Assembly (NCBI RefSeq): GCF_002934325.1
Contig: NZ_PTIV01000001.1
Coordinates: forward strand, 62,001-126,000
Source of the DNA: Marinobacter persicus
GTDB taxonomy: Bacteria > Pseudomonadota > Gammaproteobacteria > Pseudomonadales > Oleiphilaceae
Length of the DNA: 64,000 bases
Direction: 5' to 3'
The notes under the pieces were generated by a model. It was not told where the DNA came from, searched no databases, and saw only the letters and a program-made list of their open reading frames with translations. The translations under genes and the position numbers were made by a program. This document shows, in pieces, positions 30,236 through 39,498 of this stretch (the stretch's first letter is position 1; every line of letters starts with the position of its first letter).

Positions 30236-32686
30236 ATGGCAGACGAAAACCGCAACGACTCCATGGAAGAATTCGAAGAAGACATCACCGAGTACATTGG
30301 CAAAGACGAGCACAGCAAAAGCCTGGCATTACCCGAGCACAGCCGGCCTCACCGCATTTACGTCCTGCCGGTGTCCAACCGCCCCTTCTTCCCGGCCCAG
30401 GTACAGCCGGTGATGGTGGACCAGGACCCCTGGCAGGAAACCCTCAAACGTGTGGGTGAAACCGATCACCGGGTGCTGGGTGTGTGTTTTGTCGAGGACC
30501 CGAAGTCCGAAACCGGCGTGCCCGGCAGCGATGAGGTGGAGACCATGGGCTGCGCCGTGCGGGTACACCACGCCCAGACCGACAGCGGCAAGGTGCAGTT
30601 CATCGCCCAGGGACTGCAGCGTTTTCGCATCGTGCAGTGGCTACGCCGTCGCCCGCCCTATCTGGTAGAGGTCGAGTATCCCGAAGAACCGGAAGAGCCG
30701 GCCGATGAGCTCAAGGCCTACACCCTGGCCATTATCAGTGCCATTAAAGAACTGCTGCGCACCAACCCGCTTTATGGCGAGGAAGTGAAGCAATACCTGT
30801 CCCGCTTTGGGCCGGACGACAGCTCGCCACTGGCGGATTTCGGTGCGTCCATGACCAGCGCGCCCGGGCGCGAGCTGCAGGATGTGCTGGATACCGTGCC
30901 CCTGCTGCGGCGCATGGAAAAAGTCCTGCTCCTGATGCGTAAAGAGCAGGAAGTGGCGCGCCTGCAGACCGAAATCAACGAGGAAGTAAACGAAAAGGTA
31001 CAAAAGCACCAGCGCGAGTTCTTCCTGCGCGAGCAGTTGAAGGTCATCCAGCGGGAGCTGGGTATCGCCAAGGACGACAAGACCGCCGACGTGGAGCGTT
31101 TTGAAAAGCGCCTGGCCGAGCTCAACCCACCCGAGGCCGTGCAGGAACGCTTCGACGATGAAATCGAAAAGTTGCAGGTTCTGGAACAGGGCTCACCGGA
31201 ATACGGCGTGACCCGAAATTATCTGGACTGGCTCACCCAGGTACCCTGGGGCATCCATTCCGAGGACCACTTCGACCTGGCCGAAGCGCGGCGCATCCTG
31301 GACCGGGATCACGATGGCCTGGAAGATGTGAAAGACCGCATTGTGGAGTTCCTGGCCGAGGGCACATTCAAGGGCGAAGTAAGTGGTTCCATACTGCTGC
31401 TGGTGGGCCCACCGGGCGTGGGCAAGACCTCGATCGGCCATTCGGTGGCCGATGCCCTGGGCCGGAAGTTCTATCGGTTCAGCGTGGGCGGCATGCGCGA
31501 TGAAGCCGAAATCAAGGGCCATAGGCGCACCTACATCGGCGCCATGCCGGGCAAGTTCGTGCAGGCATTGAAGGACAGCAAGGTGGCCAACCCGGTGATC
31601 ATGCTGGATGAGATCGACAAGATCGGCAGCTCGTTCCAGGGCGACCCGGCCTCGGCGCTGCTGGAAACCCTGGACCCGGAACAGAACCGCGAGTTCCTGG
31701 ATCACTACCTGGACGTGCGCATGGACCTCTCCAAGGTCCTGTTCATCTGCACCGCCAACCAGCTGGACACCATCCCCCGGCCCCTGCTGGACCGCATGGA
31801 TGTCATCCGCCTGTCCGGCTACATCAGCGAAGAGAAACTGGCCATCGCCAAGCATTACCTGATGCCCCGGTTGCTCAAGCGCGCTGGCCTGCTGAAGAAA
31901 CAGCTGAACATCACCGATGCCGCGATTCGCCAGATCATTGAAGGCTACGCCCGGGAAGCCGGGGTGCGAAGCCTGGAGAAGCTACTGCACAAGGTGATCC
32001 GCAAGGGCATCGTGAAACTGCTGGAGCACCCGGACCAGCCGGTGAAGGTGGGCGTTTCGGACCTCACCGGCTACCTGGGGCAACCCGCTTTCCGGAAAGA
32101 GAAATCCCTGAAAGGCACTGGCGTGGTCACCGGCCTGGCCTGGACCGCCATGGGTGGCGCCACCCTGAGCATCGAGGCCTCACGGGTACATTCCAGCCAG
32201 CGTGGCTTCAAACTGACCGGCCAGTTGGGGGATGTAATGAAGGAGTCGGCCGAGATCGCCTACAGCTTCGTGTCGTCGAACCTCAAACGATACAAGGGCG
32301 ACCCCACATTCTTCGACAAGTCGTTCGTGCATCTGCACGTGCCCGAGGGCGCCACGCCCAAGGACGGCCCCAGCGCAGGTGTGACCATGGCCACGGCCCT
32401 GCTGTCCATTGCCCGCAAAGAAGCGCCCCAGCAGAACATCGCCATGACCGGCGAACTGACCCTGACCGGGCAGGTGCTACCCGTGGGTGGTATTCGGGAG
32501 AAGGTAATTGCCGCCCGGCGGCAGAAGATCAGCAACCTGATACTGCCGGAGGCCAATCGGGGCGATTACGACGAGTTGCCGGAGTATCTGAAGGAAGGGC
32601 TGTCGGTGAACTTTGCCAAGCACTACAACGACGTATTCCAGGTGTGTTTCGCCAGCAAGCCCAGGAAGGGGGCTTCTGTTCACTAA
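30236..32686 (+). CDS. ATP-dependent Lon-family protease (LonA/AsrA-like)
   Basis: 816 residues. An N-terminal substrate-binding LAN domain (IYVLPVSNRPFFPAQVQPV) is followed by a coiled-coil region (QREFFLREQLKVIQRELG) and an AAA+ module with Walker A LLVGPPGVGKTS and Walker B VIMLDEIDK. The C-terminal serine-lysine protease domain has the catalytic Ser in GATPKDGPSAGVTMATAL and the catalytic Lys in GGIREKVIAARR. It degrades misfolded and regulatory proteins. It is not in the usual clpX-lon-hupB setting and has a long acidic N-terminal extension, so it may be a second Lon similar to AsrA of Pseudomonas. Divergent from cnoX. Confidence 0.9.
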   Translation: MADENRNDSMEEFEEDITEYIGKDEHSKSLALPEHSRPHRIYVLPVSNRPFFPAQVQPVMVDQDPWQETLKRVGETDHRVLGVCFVEDPKSETGVPGSDEVETMGCAVRVHHAQTDSGKVQFIAQGLQRFRIVQWLRRRPPYLVEVEYPEEPEEPADELKAYTLAIISAIKELLRTNPLYGEEVKQYLSRFGPDDSSPLADFGASMTSAPGRELQDVLDTVPLLRRMEKVLLLMRKEQEVARLQTEINEEVNEKVQKHQREFFLREQLKVIQRELGIAKDDKTADVERFEKRLAELNPPEAVQERFDDEIEKLQVLEQGSPEYGVTRNYLDWLTQVPWGIHSEDHFDLAEARRILDRDHDGLEDVKDRIVEFLAEGTFKGEVSGSILLLVGPPGVGKTSIGHSVADALGRKFYRFSVGGMRDEAEIKGHRRTYIGAMPGKFVQALKDSKVANPVIMLDEIDKIGSSFQGDPASALLETLDPEQNREFLDHYLDVRMDLSKVLFICTANQLDTIPRPLLDRMDVIRLSGYISEEKLAIAKHYLMPRLLKRAGLLKKQLNITDAAIRQIIEGYAREAGVRSLEKLLHKVIRKGIVKLLEHPDQPVKVGVSDLTGYLGQPAFRKEKSLKGTGVVTGLAWTAMGGATLSIEASRVHSSQRGFKLTGQLGDVMKESAEIAYSFVSSNLKRYKGDPTFFDKSFVHLHVPEGATPKDGPSAGVTMATALLSIARKEAPQQNIAMTGELTLTGQVLPVGGIREKVIAARRQKISNLILPEANRGDYDELPEYLKEGLSVNFAKHYNDVFQVCFASKPRKGASVH

Positions 32687-32794
32687 CCCCCCTCTCCCTG
32701 GCCCTCTCCCGCAAGGGGAGAGGGAATGGTTTACTAAAAGTTGGCGATATCCCTCCCCTCTCCCCTTGCGGGAGAGGGGCCGGGGGAGAGGGGG
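32687..32794. repeat. Large inverted repeat of CCCTCTCCC/GGGAGAGGG type
   Basis: Arms at 32687-32724 and 32751-32794 each contain their own hairpin (CCCTCTCCC-GCAA-GGGGAGAGGG and its mirror). The two arms also pair with each other around an AT-rich centre. It fills the space between the convergent ends of the Lon-like and MarR genes. Such polypyrimidine/polypurine palindromes recur between genes in many proteobacteria. There are no transposase remnants. Confidence 0.8.
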
Positions 32795-32807
32795 ATAAAA
32801 AGCGCTT

Positions 32808-33302
32808 CTAAGCCTTCTCCTTCCAACCGTCGTCTTTCAGCATAGAGCCGACAGTCAGAACCGGCGAGGCGTCGATGTCGTCGGCGTTCATCATGTTGGC
32901 CACCCGCTGCAGGGACGCCAGGATCATGGTCTGTTCCCACTCGGCCAGGCTCTGGAACTTCTGTACGAAGTCCTCCTGCAGGGGATTGGGCGCCTGGGCC
33001 AGCAGTTCCGCGCCCTGCTCGGTCAGGTGCGCGTGCACCTTGCGTTTATCGCGGGTACTGCGCACCCGATACACCAAGCCACGGTGTTCCAGGCGATCCA
33101 GGATGGTGGTCACGGTTGCCTGGCTGAGACTGACGTGCTCGGCAATGGTGCCGATGGTCACCTCCCCCAGGTCCCGGATGGTGCGCATGATCAACAGCTG
33201 TGGCCCGGTCAGGCCGGCGTGCTTGCTCAACCGCTTGGAATGCAGATCCGTTGCCCGGATAACCCGCCGAAGCGCCACCAACACCTGCTCGTAACTGCTC
33301 AC
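32808..33302 (-). CDS. MarR-family transcriptional regulator
   Basis: 164 residues from a GTG start at 33302. The winged helix-turn-helix core runs LTGPQLLIMRTIRDLGEVT, IGTIAEHVSLSQATVTTILD and RLEHRGLVYRVRSTRDKRKVHAHLTEQG (about residues 31-100), the standard MarR recognition helix and wing. MarR proteins bind palindromic operators as dimers and respond to small ligands or oxidants. No divergent target gene is obvious: the upstream gene is a TPR membrane protein on the other strand, 161 bp away. The regulon is unknown. Confidence 0.9.
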   Translation of the reverse strand: MSSYEQVLVALRRVIRATDLHSKRLSKHAGLTGPQLLIMRTIRDLGEVTIGTIAEHVSLSQATVTTILDRLEHRGLVYRVRSTRDKRKVHAHLTEQGAELLAQAPNPLQEDFVQKFQSLAEWEQTMILASLQRVANMMNADDIDASPVLTVGSMLKDDGWKEKA

Positions 33303-33463
33303 GCCTTACTCCACCTTCAATGACTGTTTATACCTCTAAATATTAGATGCTGTCGCAACCCGTAATGCAAGTGGGGGTTACCACAATCCTCCCACGGCAT
33401 TATTTCTGGCAACCACTGTGCTAAGGTCTCTGTTTTACACTCACCATCACGCGGACACGGTTA

Positions 33464-34372
33464 ATGATCAGGTTCATCTTCACTTTAATCCTTGCCTTTG
33501 CACTGGCCGGCCATGCCCAGGGACAACAACAGGAACTCGGGCCGAAAAAGGAATTGACCGCCGAAGATGTGGAGGAAAGCATCAAGACCCTGGACAAAAA
33601 GCCCATGTACACACCGTTTGTGGAGTTGTACCTGTTGGAAGAAACCAAGGCATTGCGCAAGGAAATCCTGGAAACCCGGGCGGAACTGATCGAGAAGGTC
33701 GTGGAAAAGGAACTGTCGGTCGCGGACAAAACCATGTCCTATGCCACCGACACCGTCACCTATTTCTTTTACCTGATTGCCGGTGCTACCTCGATCCTCG
33801 TGGTAATTGGCTGGAACTCCATTCGTGACATGCGCAGCCAGCTCACCAGCCTGGCCGAAAAGCGGGTCAACGAACTGGTAATCGAGTATGAAAATCGACT
33901 GCAATCCATCGAAGACCAGTTGCATCAGAAATCCGAAATCATTCACCAGAACCAGGCGGAGATTGAACGCACCAATGAAGTGCACGGGCTGTGGCTGAAA
34001 GCCAGCCAGGAAACCTCCCAACAAAACAAAATTGCCGCCTACGACCAGATCCTGGATCTGCGCCCGGACGATGTGGAAGCCCTGAGCTACAAAGCCGATG
34101 CGGTGCTGGAAATGCAGGAACCTCTCTGGGCCATAAGCCTGTGTCAGCGCGCCCTGAAACTGGCCCCCGACAACGGCCATGCCCACTATCAGCTGGCCTG
34201 CGCGTATGCCGAGATTGGCCGCTGGGAAGATGCGGTAGCCACCTTGACCCGGGCCATCGACATCTCCGAGGCCTACCGGGACGATGCCTCCGTGGACCCC
34301 AGCTTCGAGCGCTTGCACCAGCATGAAAACTTCAGGCAACTGGTCTTTGTAGAAGATCAGGAAAGCGAATAA
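33464..34372 (+). CDS. Membrane-anchored TPR protein of unknown function
   Basis: 302 residues. A signal peptide (MIRFIFTLILAFALAGHAQG) is followed by a charged periplasmic helix and a hydrophobic segment at about residues 101-119 (TYFFYLIAGATSILVVIGW). A long coiled coil comes next (QLTSLAEKRVNELVIEYENR; QSIEDQLHQKSEIIHQNQAE), then at least two TPR motifs (AYDQILDLRPDDVEALSYKA; ALKLAPDNGHAHYQLACAYA). This suggests a protein spanning the inner membrane with a cytoplasmic coiled-coil/TPR scaffold. The ribosome binding site is weak. Not recognised as a named family; the adjacent livJ does not reveal its role. Confidence 0.8.
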   Translation: MIRFIFTLILAFALAGHAQGQQQELGPKKELTAEDVEESIKTLDKKPMYTPFVELYLLEETKALRKEILETRAELIEKVVEKELSVADKTMSYATDTVTYFFYLIAGATSILVVIGWNSIRDMRSQLTSLAEKRVNELVIEYENRLQSIEDQLHQKSEIIHQNQAEIERTNEVHGLWLKASQETSQQNKIAAYDQILDLRPDDVEALSYKADAVLEMQEPLWAISLCQRALKLAPDNGHAHYQLACAYAEIGRWEDAVATLTRAIDISEAYRDDASVDPSFERLHQHENFRQLVFVEDQESE

Positions 34373-34528
34373 ACACCCACATAATCGTCCGGCATAAACC
34401 TTGCCTATATTTTCCCGAAACCTTCTGGTTCTCGGGGATACCCGGCCACCGCTTGACAAGGCGCAGGCGGTGGTGTTTGTTTAAGTTCCTGAGAACATAA
34501 GAATAACTCTGCCAAACAGGAAAACACG

Positions 34529-35641
34529 ATGAAAATGTCCGTTAAGAAGCTCGCTACCGCTGTAGGTACCTCCGTTGCACTGATGGCCGCTGGCCAGGCC
34601 GCTGCTGAAATCAAGATTGGCGTTGCCGGCCCCATGACTGGCCCCGTCGCCCAGTATGGTGACATGCAGTTTGCCGGCACCCGCATGGCTATTGAACGCA
34701 TCAACGCCCAGGGCGGTGTCATGGGTGAAGAACTCGTGGCCGTGGAAATGGACGACGCCTGTGACCCCAAACAGGCCGTGACCGTTGCCAACCGCATGGT
34801 GAACGAAGGCGTCAAGTTCGTGGTGGGTCATCTCTGCTCCAGCTCCACCCAGCCGGCCTCCGACATCTATTATGACGAAGGTATCCTGATGGTTACCCCG
34901 GCCGCCACCAGCCCGGCCATCACCGAGCGCGGCTACGACACTGTCTTCCGTACCATCGGCCTGGACAGCATGCAGGGCCCCGCCGCAGCCAACTATATCG
35001 CCGCCCAGGGCCCGGAGCGCGTCGCAATTGTTCACGACAAGCAGCAATACGGTGAAGGCATTGCCACCGCCGTACGCGACACCCTGGAAGACAAGGGCGT
35101 GGACATCGCCATGTTTGAGGGCATTACCGCCGGCGACAAGGACTTCTCCTCACTGGTCACCAAGATCAAACAGGCAGATGTGGACTACGTGTACTACGGC
35201 GGCTACCACCCGGAGCTGGGCCTGATCCTGCGCCAGGCTCGCCAGGCCAATGTGGACGCGACCTTCATGGGCCCGGAAGGCGTGGGTAACGATGGCATTA
35301 CCAGCATTGCCGGCGAAGCGGCTGAAGGCCTGCTGGTCACCCTGCCCCCGGCATTCGATCAGAAAGCAGAAAACCAGGAATTGGCCGAGGCATTTGCCGA
35401 GAAAGGCGAAGACCCCTCCGGTCCGTTTGTGCTGACCTCCTACGCGGCGGTTCAGGTGATTGCCGACGGTATCGAAATGGCCGAGTCCACCGATCCGTTT
35501 GAAGTGGCGGATGCCCTGCGCTCCGGCACCTTCGAAACTCCGATTGGCACCATCGAGTATGATGAAGACGGTGACATGGAGTCCTTCGAGTTCGTGGTTT
35601 ACGAATGGCACGCCGACGGTAGCAAAACCGTCGCAAAATAA
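34529..35641 (+). CDS. livJ: Branched-chain amino acid binding protein LivJ/BraC
   Basis: 370 residues. A signal peptide ends AAA before EIKIGVAGPMTGPVAQYGDM, the start of the Leu/Ile/Val-binding periplasmic fold. Ligand-pocket motifs include VGHLCSSSTQPASDIY, TPAATSPAITERGYDTVFRT and YYGGYHPELGLILRQAR. It captures leucine, isoleucine or valine for LivHMGF. Ribosome binding site AGGAAAA. It is followed by a strong hairpin before livH, which would allow the binding protein to be made in excess of the membrane parts. Confidence 0.92.
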   Translation: MKMSVKKLATAVGTSVALMAAGQAAAEIKIGVAGPMTGPVAQYGDMQFAGTRMAIERINAQGGVMGEELVAVEMDDACDPKQAVTVANRMVNEGVKFVVGHLCSSSTQPASDIYYDEGILMVTPAATSPAITERGYDTVFRTIGLDSMQGPAAANYIAAQGPERVAIVHDKQQYGEGIATAVRDTLEDKGVDIAMFEGITAGDKDFSSLVTKIKQADVDYVYYGGYHPELGLILRQARQANVDATFMGPEGVGNDGITSIAGEAAEGLLVTLPPAFDQKAENQELAEAFAEKGEDPSGPFVLTSYAAVQVIADGIEMAESTDPFEVADALRSGTFETPIGTIEYDEDGDMESFEFVVYEWHADGSKTVAK

Positions 35642-35671
35642 GCCCCCAATCATTAAATTGCGGTAAGATAA

Positions 35672-35720
35672 GCACCTTCCCCGCCTCCCCTCACTCTCGG
35701 GGAGGAGGGAAGGTGTTTTT
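35672..35720 (+). terminator. Attenuator-like hairpin between livJ and livH
   Basis: CACCTTCCC...CCTCCCC pairs with GGGGAGG...GGGAAGGTG around a TCACTCTC loop and is followed by TTTTTC. It lies 31 nt after the livJ stop and about 48 nt before livH. It probably gives partial termination or protects the livJ 3' end. Confidence 0.75.
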
Positions 35721-35767
35721 CTGGGCTCCTGTTAACCCATTCCGGGAACAGGCATTCGGAGTTCCAC

Positions 35768-36691
35768 ATGCAAGATCTACTGTATTTTTTCCAGCAGCTG
35801 ATCAACGGACTGACCATCGGCAGCACCTATGCCCTGATCGCCATCGGCTACACCATGGTGTACGGCATCATTGGCATGATTAACTTCGCCCACGGCGAAA
35901 TCTACATGATTGGTGCCTACACAGCACTGATCGCCATCACTGGACTGGCCACGCTGGGAATTACCTGGCTACCCATCGTATTACTGGTCGCCCTGATTTG
36001 TGCGGTGATTGTATCCAGCTCCATGGGCTGGGCGGTGGAAAGGGTCGCCTACCGACCGGTACGGGGACGACACCGACTCATCCCCCTGATCTCCGCCATC
36101 GGTATGTCCATTTTTCTGCAAAACTACGTCCACCTCGCGCAAGGCTCCCGCAACATTGGCTTCCCGGCCCTGATTGAAGGCGGCTTCCAGCTTGGCTCTG
36201 AAGACACCTTCCCGCTGTCCATCTCCTACATCCAGATCACCATCTTCATTACCACCCTGATCTGCATGACAGCACTGTCCACATTTATCGCCCGCTCCCG
36301 CACAGGGCGTGCCTGTCGTGCGGTATCCCAGGATCTGGGCATGGCCAGCCTGCTGGGCATTGATACCAACCGGATCATCTCAGCGACCTTTGTCATCGGC
36401 GCGGCCCTGGCGGCTGTCGCCGGTCTGTTGCTGGGCATGTACTACGGTTCGGTTGACCCACTGTTCGGCTTTATCGCCGGTCTCAAGGCCTTCACCGCGG
36501 CCGTTTTGGGCGGCATCGGCAGCATTCCCGGCGCCATGCTGGGCGGGCTCATTCTGGGCGTGGCCGAAAGCATGACCTCGGGCTACCTCAGTGGCGAATA
36601 CAAGGATGTAGTGTCCTTCGGCCTGCTAATCCTGATTCTGCTGTTCAAACCCACCGGACTGCTGGGCAAACCGGAGGTTGAGAAGATCTGA
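35768..36691 (+). CDS. livH: Branched-chain amino acid ABC permease LivH
   Basis: 307 residues, about eight membrane segments. The LivH N-terminal signature reads [36 protein letters not shown]. The cytoplasmic EAA-like loop is [21 protein letters not shown], and the C-terminal [11 protein letters not shown] is typical. It forms the inner-membrane channel with LivM. Its stop overlaps the livM start (TGATG), indicating coupling. Confidence 0.95.
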   Translation: MQDLLYFFQQLINGLTIGSTYALIAIGYTMVYGIIGMINFAHGEIYMIGAYTALIAITGLATLGITWLPIVLLVALICAVIVSSSMGWAVERVAYRPVRGRHRLIPLISAIGMSIFLQNYVHLAQGSRNIGFPALIEGGFQLGSEDTFPLSISYIQITIFITTLICMTALSTFIARSRTGRACRAVSQDLGMASLLGIDTNRIISATFVIGAALAAVAGLLLGMYYGSVDPLFGFIAGLKAFTAAVLGGIGSIPGAMLGGLILGVAESMTSGYLSGEYKDVVSFGLLILILLFKPTGLLGKPEVEKI

Positions 36692-37962
36692 TGGCTGCCA
36701 ACAACATTAAACACGCTCTGTTCTGCGCGGTGATCACCCTGGTGATCTCCTATCCCATCCTCGGCCTGAATCTGGTGGCGGACGGCGCCGTGGTGTATCT
36801 GGAGGGTGCCACCACTTTCACGGTGGTGTCGGTTTTCCTTGCCGCCGTCGTGGTATTTCTGTTCCAGCTGTTCCGTGACGATATCATGGCGCGTCTGGGG
36901 TTCATTTCCCGCCTTAATCCCCTGAGCGGGCGGGACCCCATGCCCCAGCAGAAGCGCGCGAAACTGGAATCCTGGGTGCTCACCGGCATTATCGTGCTGG
37001 CACTGTTCTGGCCGTTCTTTGTCTCTCGCGGCTCGGTCGACCTGGCTACCCTGGTCCTGATCTACATCATGTTGGCACTGGGCCTGAACGTGGTGGTCGG
37101 CCTGGCCGGCCTGCTGGATCTGGGTTATGTCGCCTTCTATGCGGTCGGCGCGTACACCTTTGCCTTGCTGTCCCAATACGCCGGTTTCTCCTTCTGGATG
37201 GCCCTGCCCATCGGCGCCTGCCTGGCCGCCCTGTTCGGGCTGGTGCTGGGGTTCCCGGTACTCCGGCTGCGCGGCGACTACCTGGCCATTGTGACCCTTG
37301 GCTTCGGTGAAATCATCCGCATCCTGCTGAACAACTGGACCAATCTCACCGGCGGCCCGAACGGGATCGGTGGCATTCCGGAACCCACCCTGTTCGGCAT
37401 GGAGTTTGGCCGGCGCATCAAGGAGGAAGGCAACACCTCCTTCCACGAAACCCTCGGTATCGCCTATGCCAGTGAGCACAAGGTCATCTTCCTGTACCTG
37501 ATTGCCCTGGTACTGGCCGTCATTACCGGGCTGATCATTCGCCGCTTCATGCGCATGCCGGTTGGCCGCGCCTGGGAAGCCCTGCGGGAGGATGAAATTG
37601 CCGCTCGGTCACTCGGCCTCAGCCGTACCGCCGTAAAACTCTCGGCGTTCACCATTGGCGCCTTCTTTGCGGGCTTCGCCGGCACCGTCTTTGCATCCAA
37701 GCAGGGCTTTATCAGCCCGGAATCCTTCGTGTTCCTGGAATCCGCCATTGTCCTGGCCATTGTGGTCCTTGGGGGTATGGGTTCACAGATCGGCGTGATA
37801 CTGGCTGCAATCGCGGTCACCATCCTGCCGGAACTGGCACGGGAATTTTCGGATTACCGGATGCTGGTGTTCGGTGCCGCCATGGTACTGATGATGGTCT
37901 GGCGGCCCCAGGGCCTGTTGCCCATGCGTCGTATCCACATTGAACTTGGCAAGCAGGGGTGA
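36691..37962 (+). CDS. livM: Branched-chain amino acid ABC permease LivM
   Basis: 423 residues, close to the E. coli length. The LivM hallmark [31 protein letters not shown] is near residue 125. It also has [20 protein letters not shown], the EAA loop [21 protein letters not shown] and the ending PQGLLPMRR. It partners LivH. The extended N-terminus contributes extra membrane segments, as in enteric LivM. It overlaps or abuts livG. Confidence 0.95.
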   Translation: MAANNIKHALFCAVITLVISYPILGLNLVADGAVVYLEGATTFTVVSVFLAAVVVFLFQLFRDDIMARLGFISRLNPLSGRDPMPQQKRAKLESWVLTGIIVLALFWPFFVSRGSVDLATLVLIYIMLALGLNVVVGLAGLLDLGYVAFYAVGAYTFALLSQYAGFSFWMALPIGACLAALFGLVLGFPVLRLRGDYLAIVTLGFGEIIRILLNNWTNLTGGPNGIGGIPEPTLFGMEFGRRIKEEGNTSFHETLGIAYASEHKVIFLYLIALVLAVITGLIIRRFMRMPVGRAWEALREDEIAARSLGLSRTAVKLSAFTIGAFFAGFAGTVFASKQGFISPESFVFLESAIVLAIVVLGGMGSQIGVILAAIAVTILPELAREFSDYRMLVFGAAMVLMMVWRPQGLLPMRRIHIELGKQG

Positions 37963-37967
37963 CAGGT

Positions 37968-38723
37968 ATGCTGGAAGTAAAGAATCTGTCCATGCGTTTC
38001 GGCGGCCTGCTGGCTGTCGACCAGGTCAGCGTGGACGTCAAAGAACGCGAAATTGTATCCATCATCGGCCCCAACGGGGCCGGCAAGACCACGGTCTTCA
38101 ACTGCCTGAGCGGTTTCTACAAGCCCAGTGGCGGCCAGATCCTGTTTGAAGGCAAGGAAATCCAGGGCAAACCGGATTACAAGATTTCCCGCATGGGCAT
38201 GGTGCGCACGTTTCAGCACGTGCGCCTGTTCGGCAACATGACGGTGGTGGAAAACCTGCTGGTGGCCCAACACCGGCATGTGAACACCAACCTCATTGCC
38301 GGGCTCCTGAAGACCCCCGACTACCGGAGACGGGAGAAACAGTCCCTGGAGCGGGCCCGCTACTGGCTGGACCGGGTCGGCCTGCTGGAGGTCGCCAACC
38401 GGGAAGCCGGCAACCTGGCCTATGGCCAGCAACGTCGCCTGGAAATTGCCCGTTGCATGGTCACCGAGCCCAAGCTGCTGATGCTCGATGAGCCGGCGGC
38501 GGGCCTCAACCCGGCCGAAACCAAAGAGCTGGACTACCTGATTGTCAGCCTGAAAGAAGACTACAACGTCTCAGTCCTTCTGATTGAGCACGACATGAGT
38601 CTGGTGATGGGGATTTCCGACCGTATCAATGTGATCAGCCAGGGACGTCCCCTGGCCAGCGGTACGCCCGAGGAAGTGCGCCAGAACGACGACGTGATCA
38701 AAGCTTATCTGGGCGAGGCCTGA
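37968..38723 (+). CDS. livG: Branched-chain amino acid ABC ATPase LivG
   Basis: About 251 residues. Walker A GPNGAGKTT, signature LAYGQQRRLEIAR, Walker B LLMLDEPAAGLNP and switch LLIEHDMSLVMG. The LivG/BraF-specific MVRTFQHVRLFGNMTVVENL is present. I chose the ATG at 37968, 8 nt after AGGGG; a GTG at 37959 overlapping the livM stop is an alternative adding three residues. It powers import with LivF. Confidence 0.93.
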   Translation: MLEVKNLSMRFGGLLAVDQVSVDVKEREIVSIIGPNGAGKTTVFNCLSGFYKPSGGQILFEGKEIQGKPDYKISRMGMVRTFQHVRLFGNMTVVENLLVAQHRHVNTNLIAGLLKTPDYRRREKQSLERARYWLDRVGLLEVANREAGNLAYGQQRRLEIARCMVTEPKLLMLDEPAAGLNPAETKELDYLIVSLKEDYNVSVLLIEHDMSLVMGISDRINVISQGRPLASGTPEEVRQNDDVIKAYLGEA

Positions 38724-38731
38724 GGAACATT

Positions 38732-39433
38732 ATGCTGGTACTGGAAAACGTTCATACCCACTACGGCAAGATTGAAGCGTTGCACGGGGTATCCGTGGAG
38801 GTTAAGCGAGGTGAAATCGTCTCGCTGATTGGCGCCAATGGCGCCGGCAAAACCACCCTGCTGATGACGGTCTGCGGCAACCCGCAGGCCAGTTCCGGGC
38901 GGGTCATGCTGGAAGGCCGCGACATCACCCGTGAGGCCACCGCCAACATCATGCGCTCGGGCATTGCCATTGTGCCCGAGGGCCGGCGTGTATTCTCCGG
39001 GCTGACAGTGGAGGAGAACCTGCACATGGGCGGATTCTTCAATACCAAGGCCGAGATCCGCAAGAGCCAGGAACACGTCTACGAACTGTTCCCTCGCCTG
39101 AAAGAGCGCGAAAATCAGCGGGCGGGCACCATGTCCGGCGGTGAGCAGCAGATGCTGGCCATTGGCCGGGCACTGATGAGCAAGCCGCGCATGATCATCC
39201 TGGATGAGCCCTCCCTGGGGCTGGCGCCGCTGATTATCCAGCAGATCTTTGACATCATCGGGCAACTACGGGAAGAAGGCATCACGGTGTTCCTGGTGGA
39301 GCAGAACGCGCACCAGGCCCTGAGCCTGGCCGACCGGGGGTACGTGCTGGAAAACGGCCGTATTCGCCTACAGGATACCGGCAAGAACCTGCTCAACAAC
39401 CCGGAAGTACGGGAGGCGTACCTGGGAGGCTGA
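38732..39433 (+). CDS. livF: Branched-chain amino acid ABC ATPase LivF
   Basis: 233 residues. Walker A GANGAGKTT, signature MSGGEQQMLAIGRAL, Walker B MIILDEPSLGLAP and switch LVEQNAHQALS. The LivF-specific IVPEGRRVFSGLTVEENL is present. Ribosome binding site TGAGGA. Last gene of livJHMGF; a strong terminator follows 19 nt downstream. Confidence 0.95.
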   Translation: MLVLENVHTHYGKIEALHGVSVEVKRGEIVSLIGANGAGKTTLLMTVCGNPQASSGRVMLEGRDITREATANIMRSGIAIVPEGRRVFSGLTVEENLHMGGFFNTKAEIRKSQEHVYELFPRLKERENQRAGTMSGGEQQMLAIGRALMSKPRMIILDEPSLGLAPLIIQQIFDIIGQLREEGITVFLVEQNAHQALSLADRGYVLENGRIRLQDTGKNLLNNPEVREAYLGG

Positions 39434-39452
39434 GCCAGCGCTCGACCGGGCA

Positions 39453-39482
39453 TAAAAAAACCCGCCAACAGGCGGGTTTTTT
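39453..39482. terminator. Bidirectional terminator between livF and pnp
   Basis: AAAAAAACCCGCC-AACA-GGCGGGTTTTTT. The stem, with A and T runs on both sides, serves both convergent transcription units. Confidence 0.92.
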
Positions 39483-39498
39483 CGTGACTGGCGGAGTG

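Noticed and set aside
32687..32794. CRISPR or MITE interpretation of the repeated CCCTCTCCC units
   Set aside because: There are only two mirrored arms, no regular spacers, no visible target-site duplication and no cas or transposase gene.
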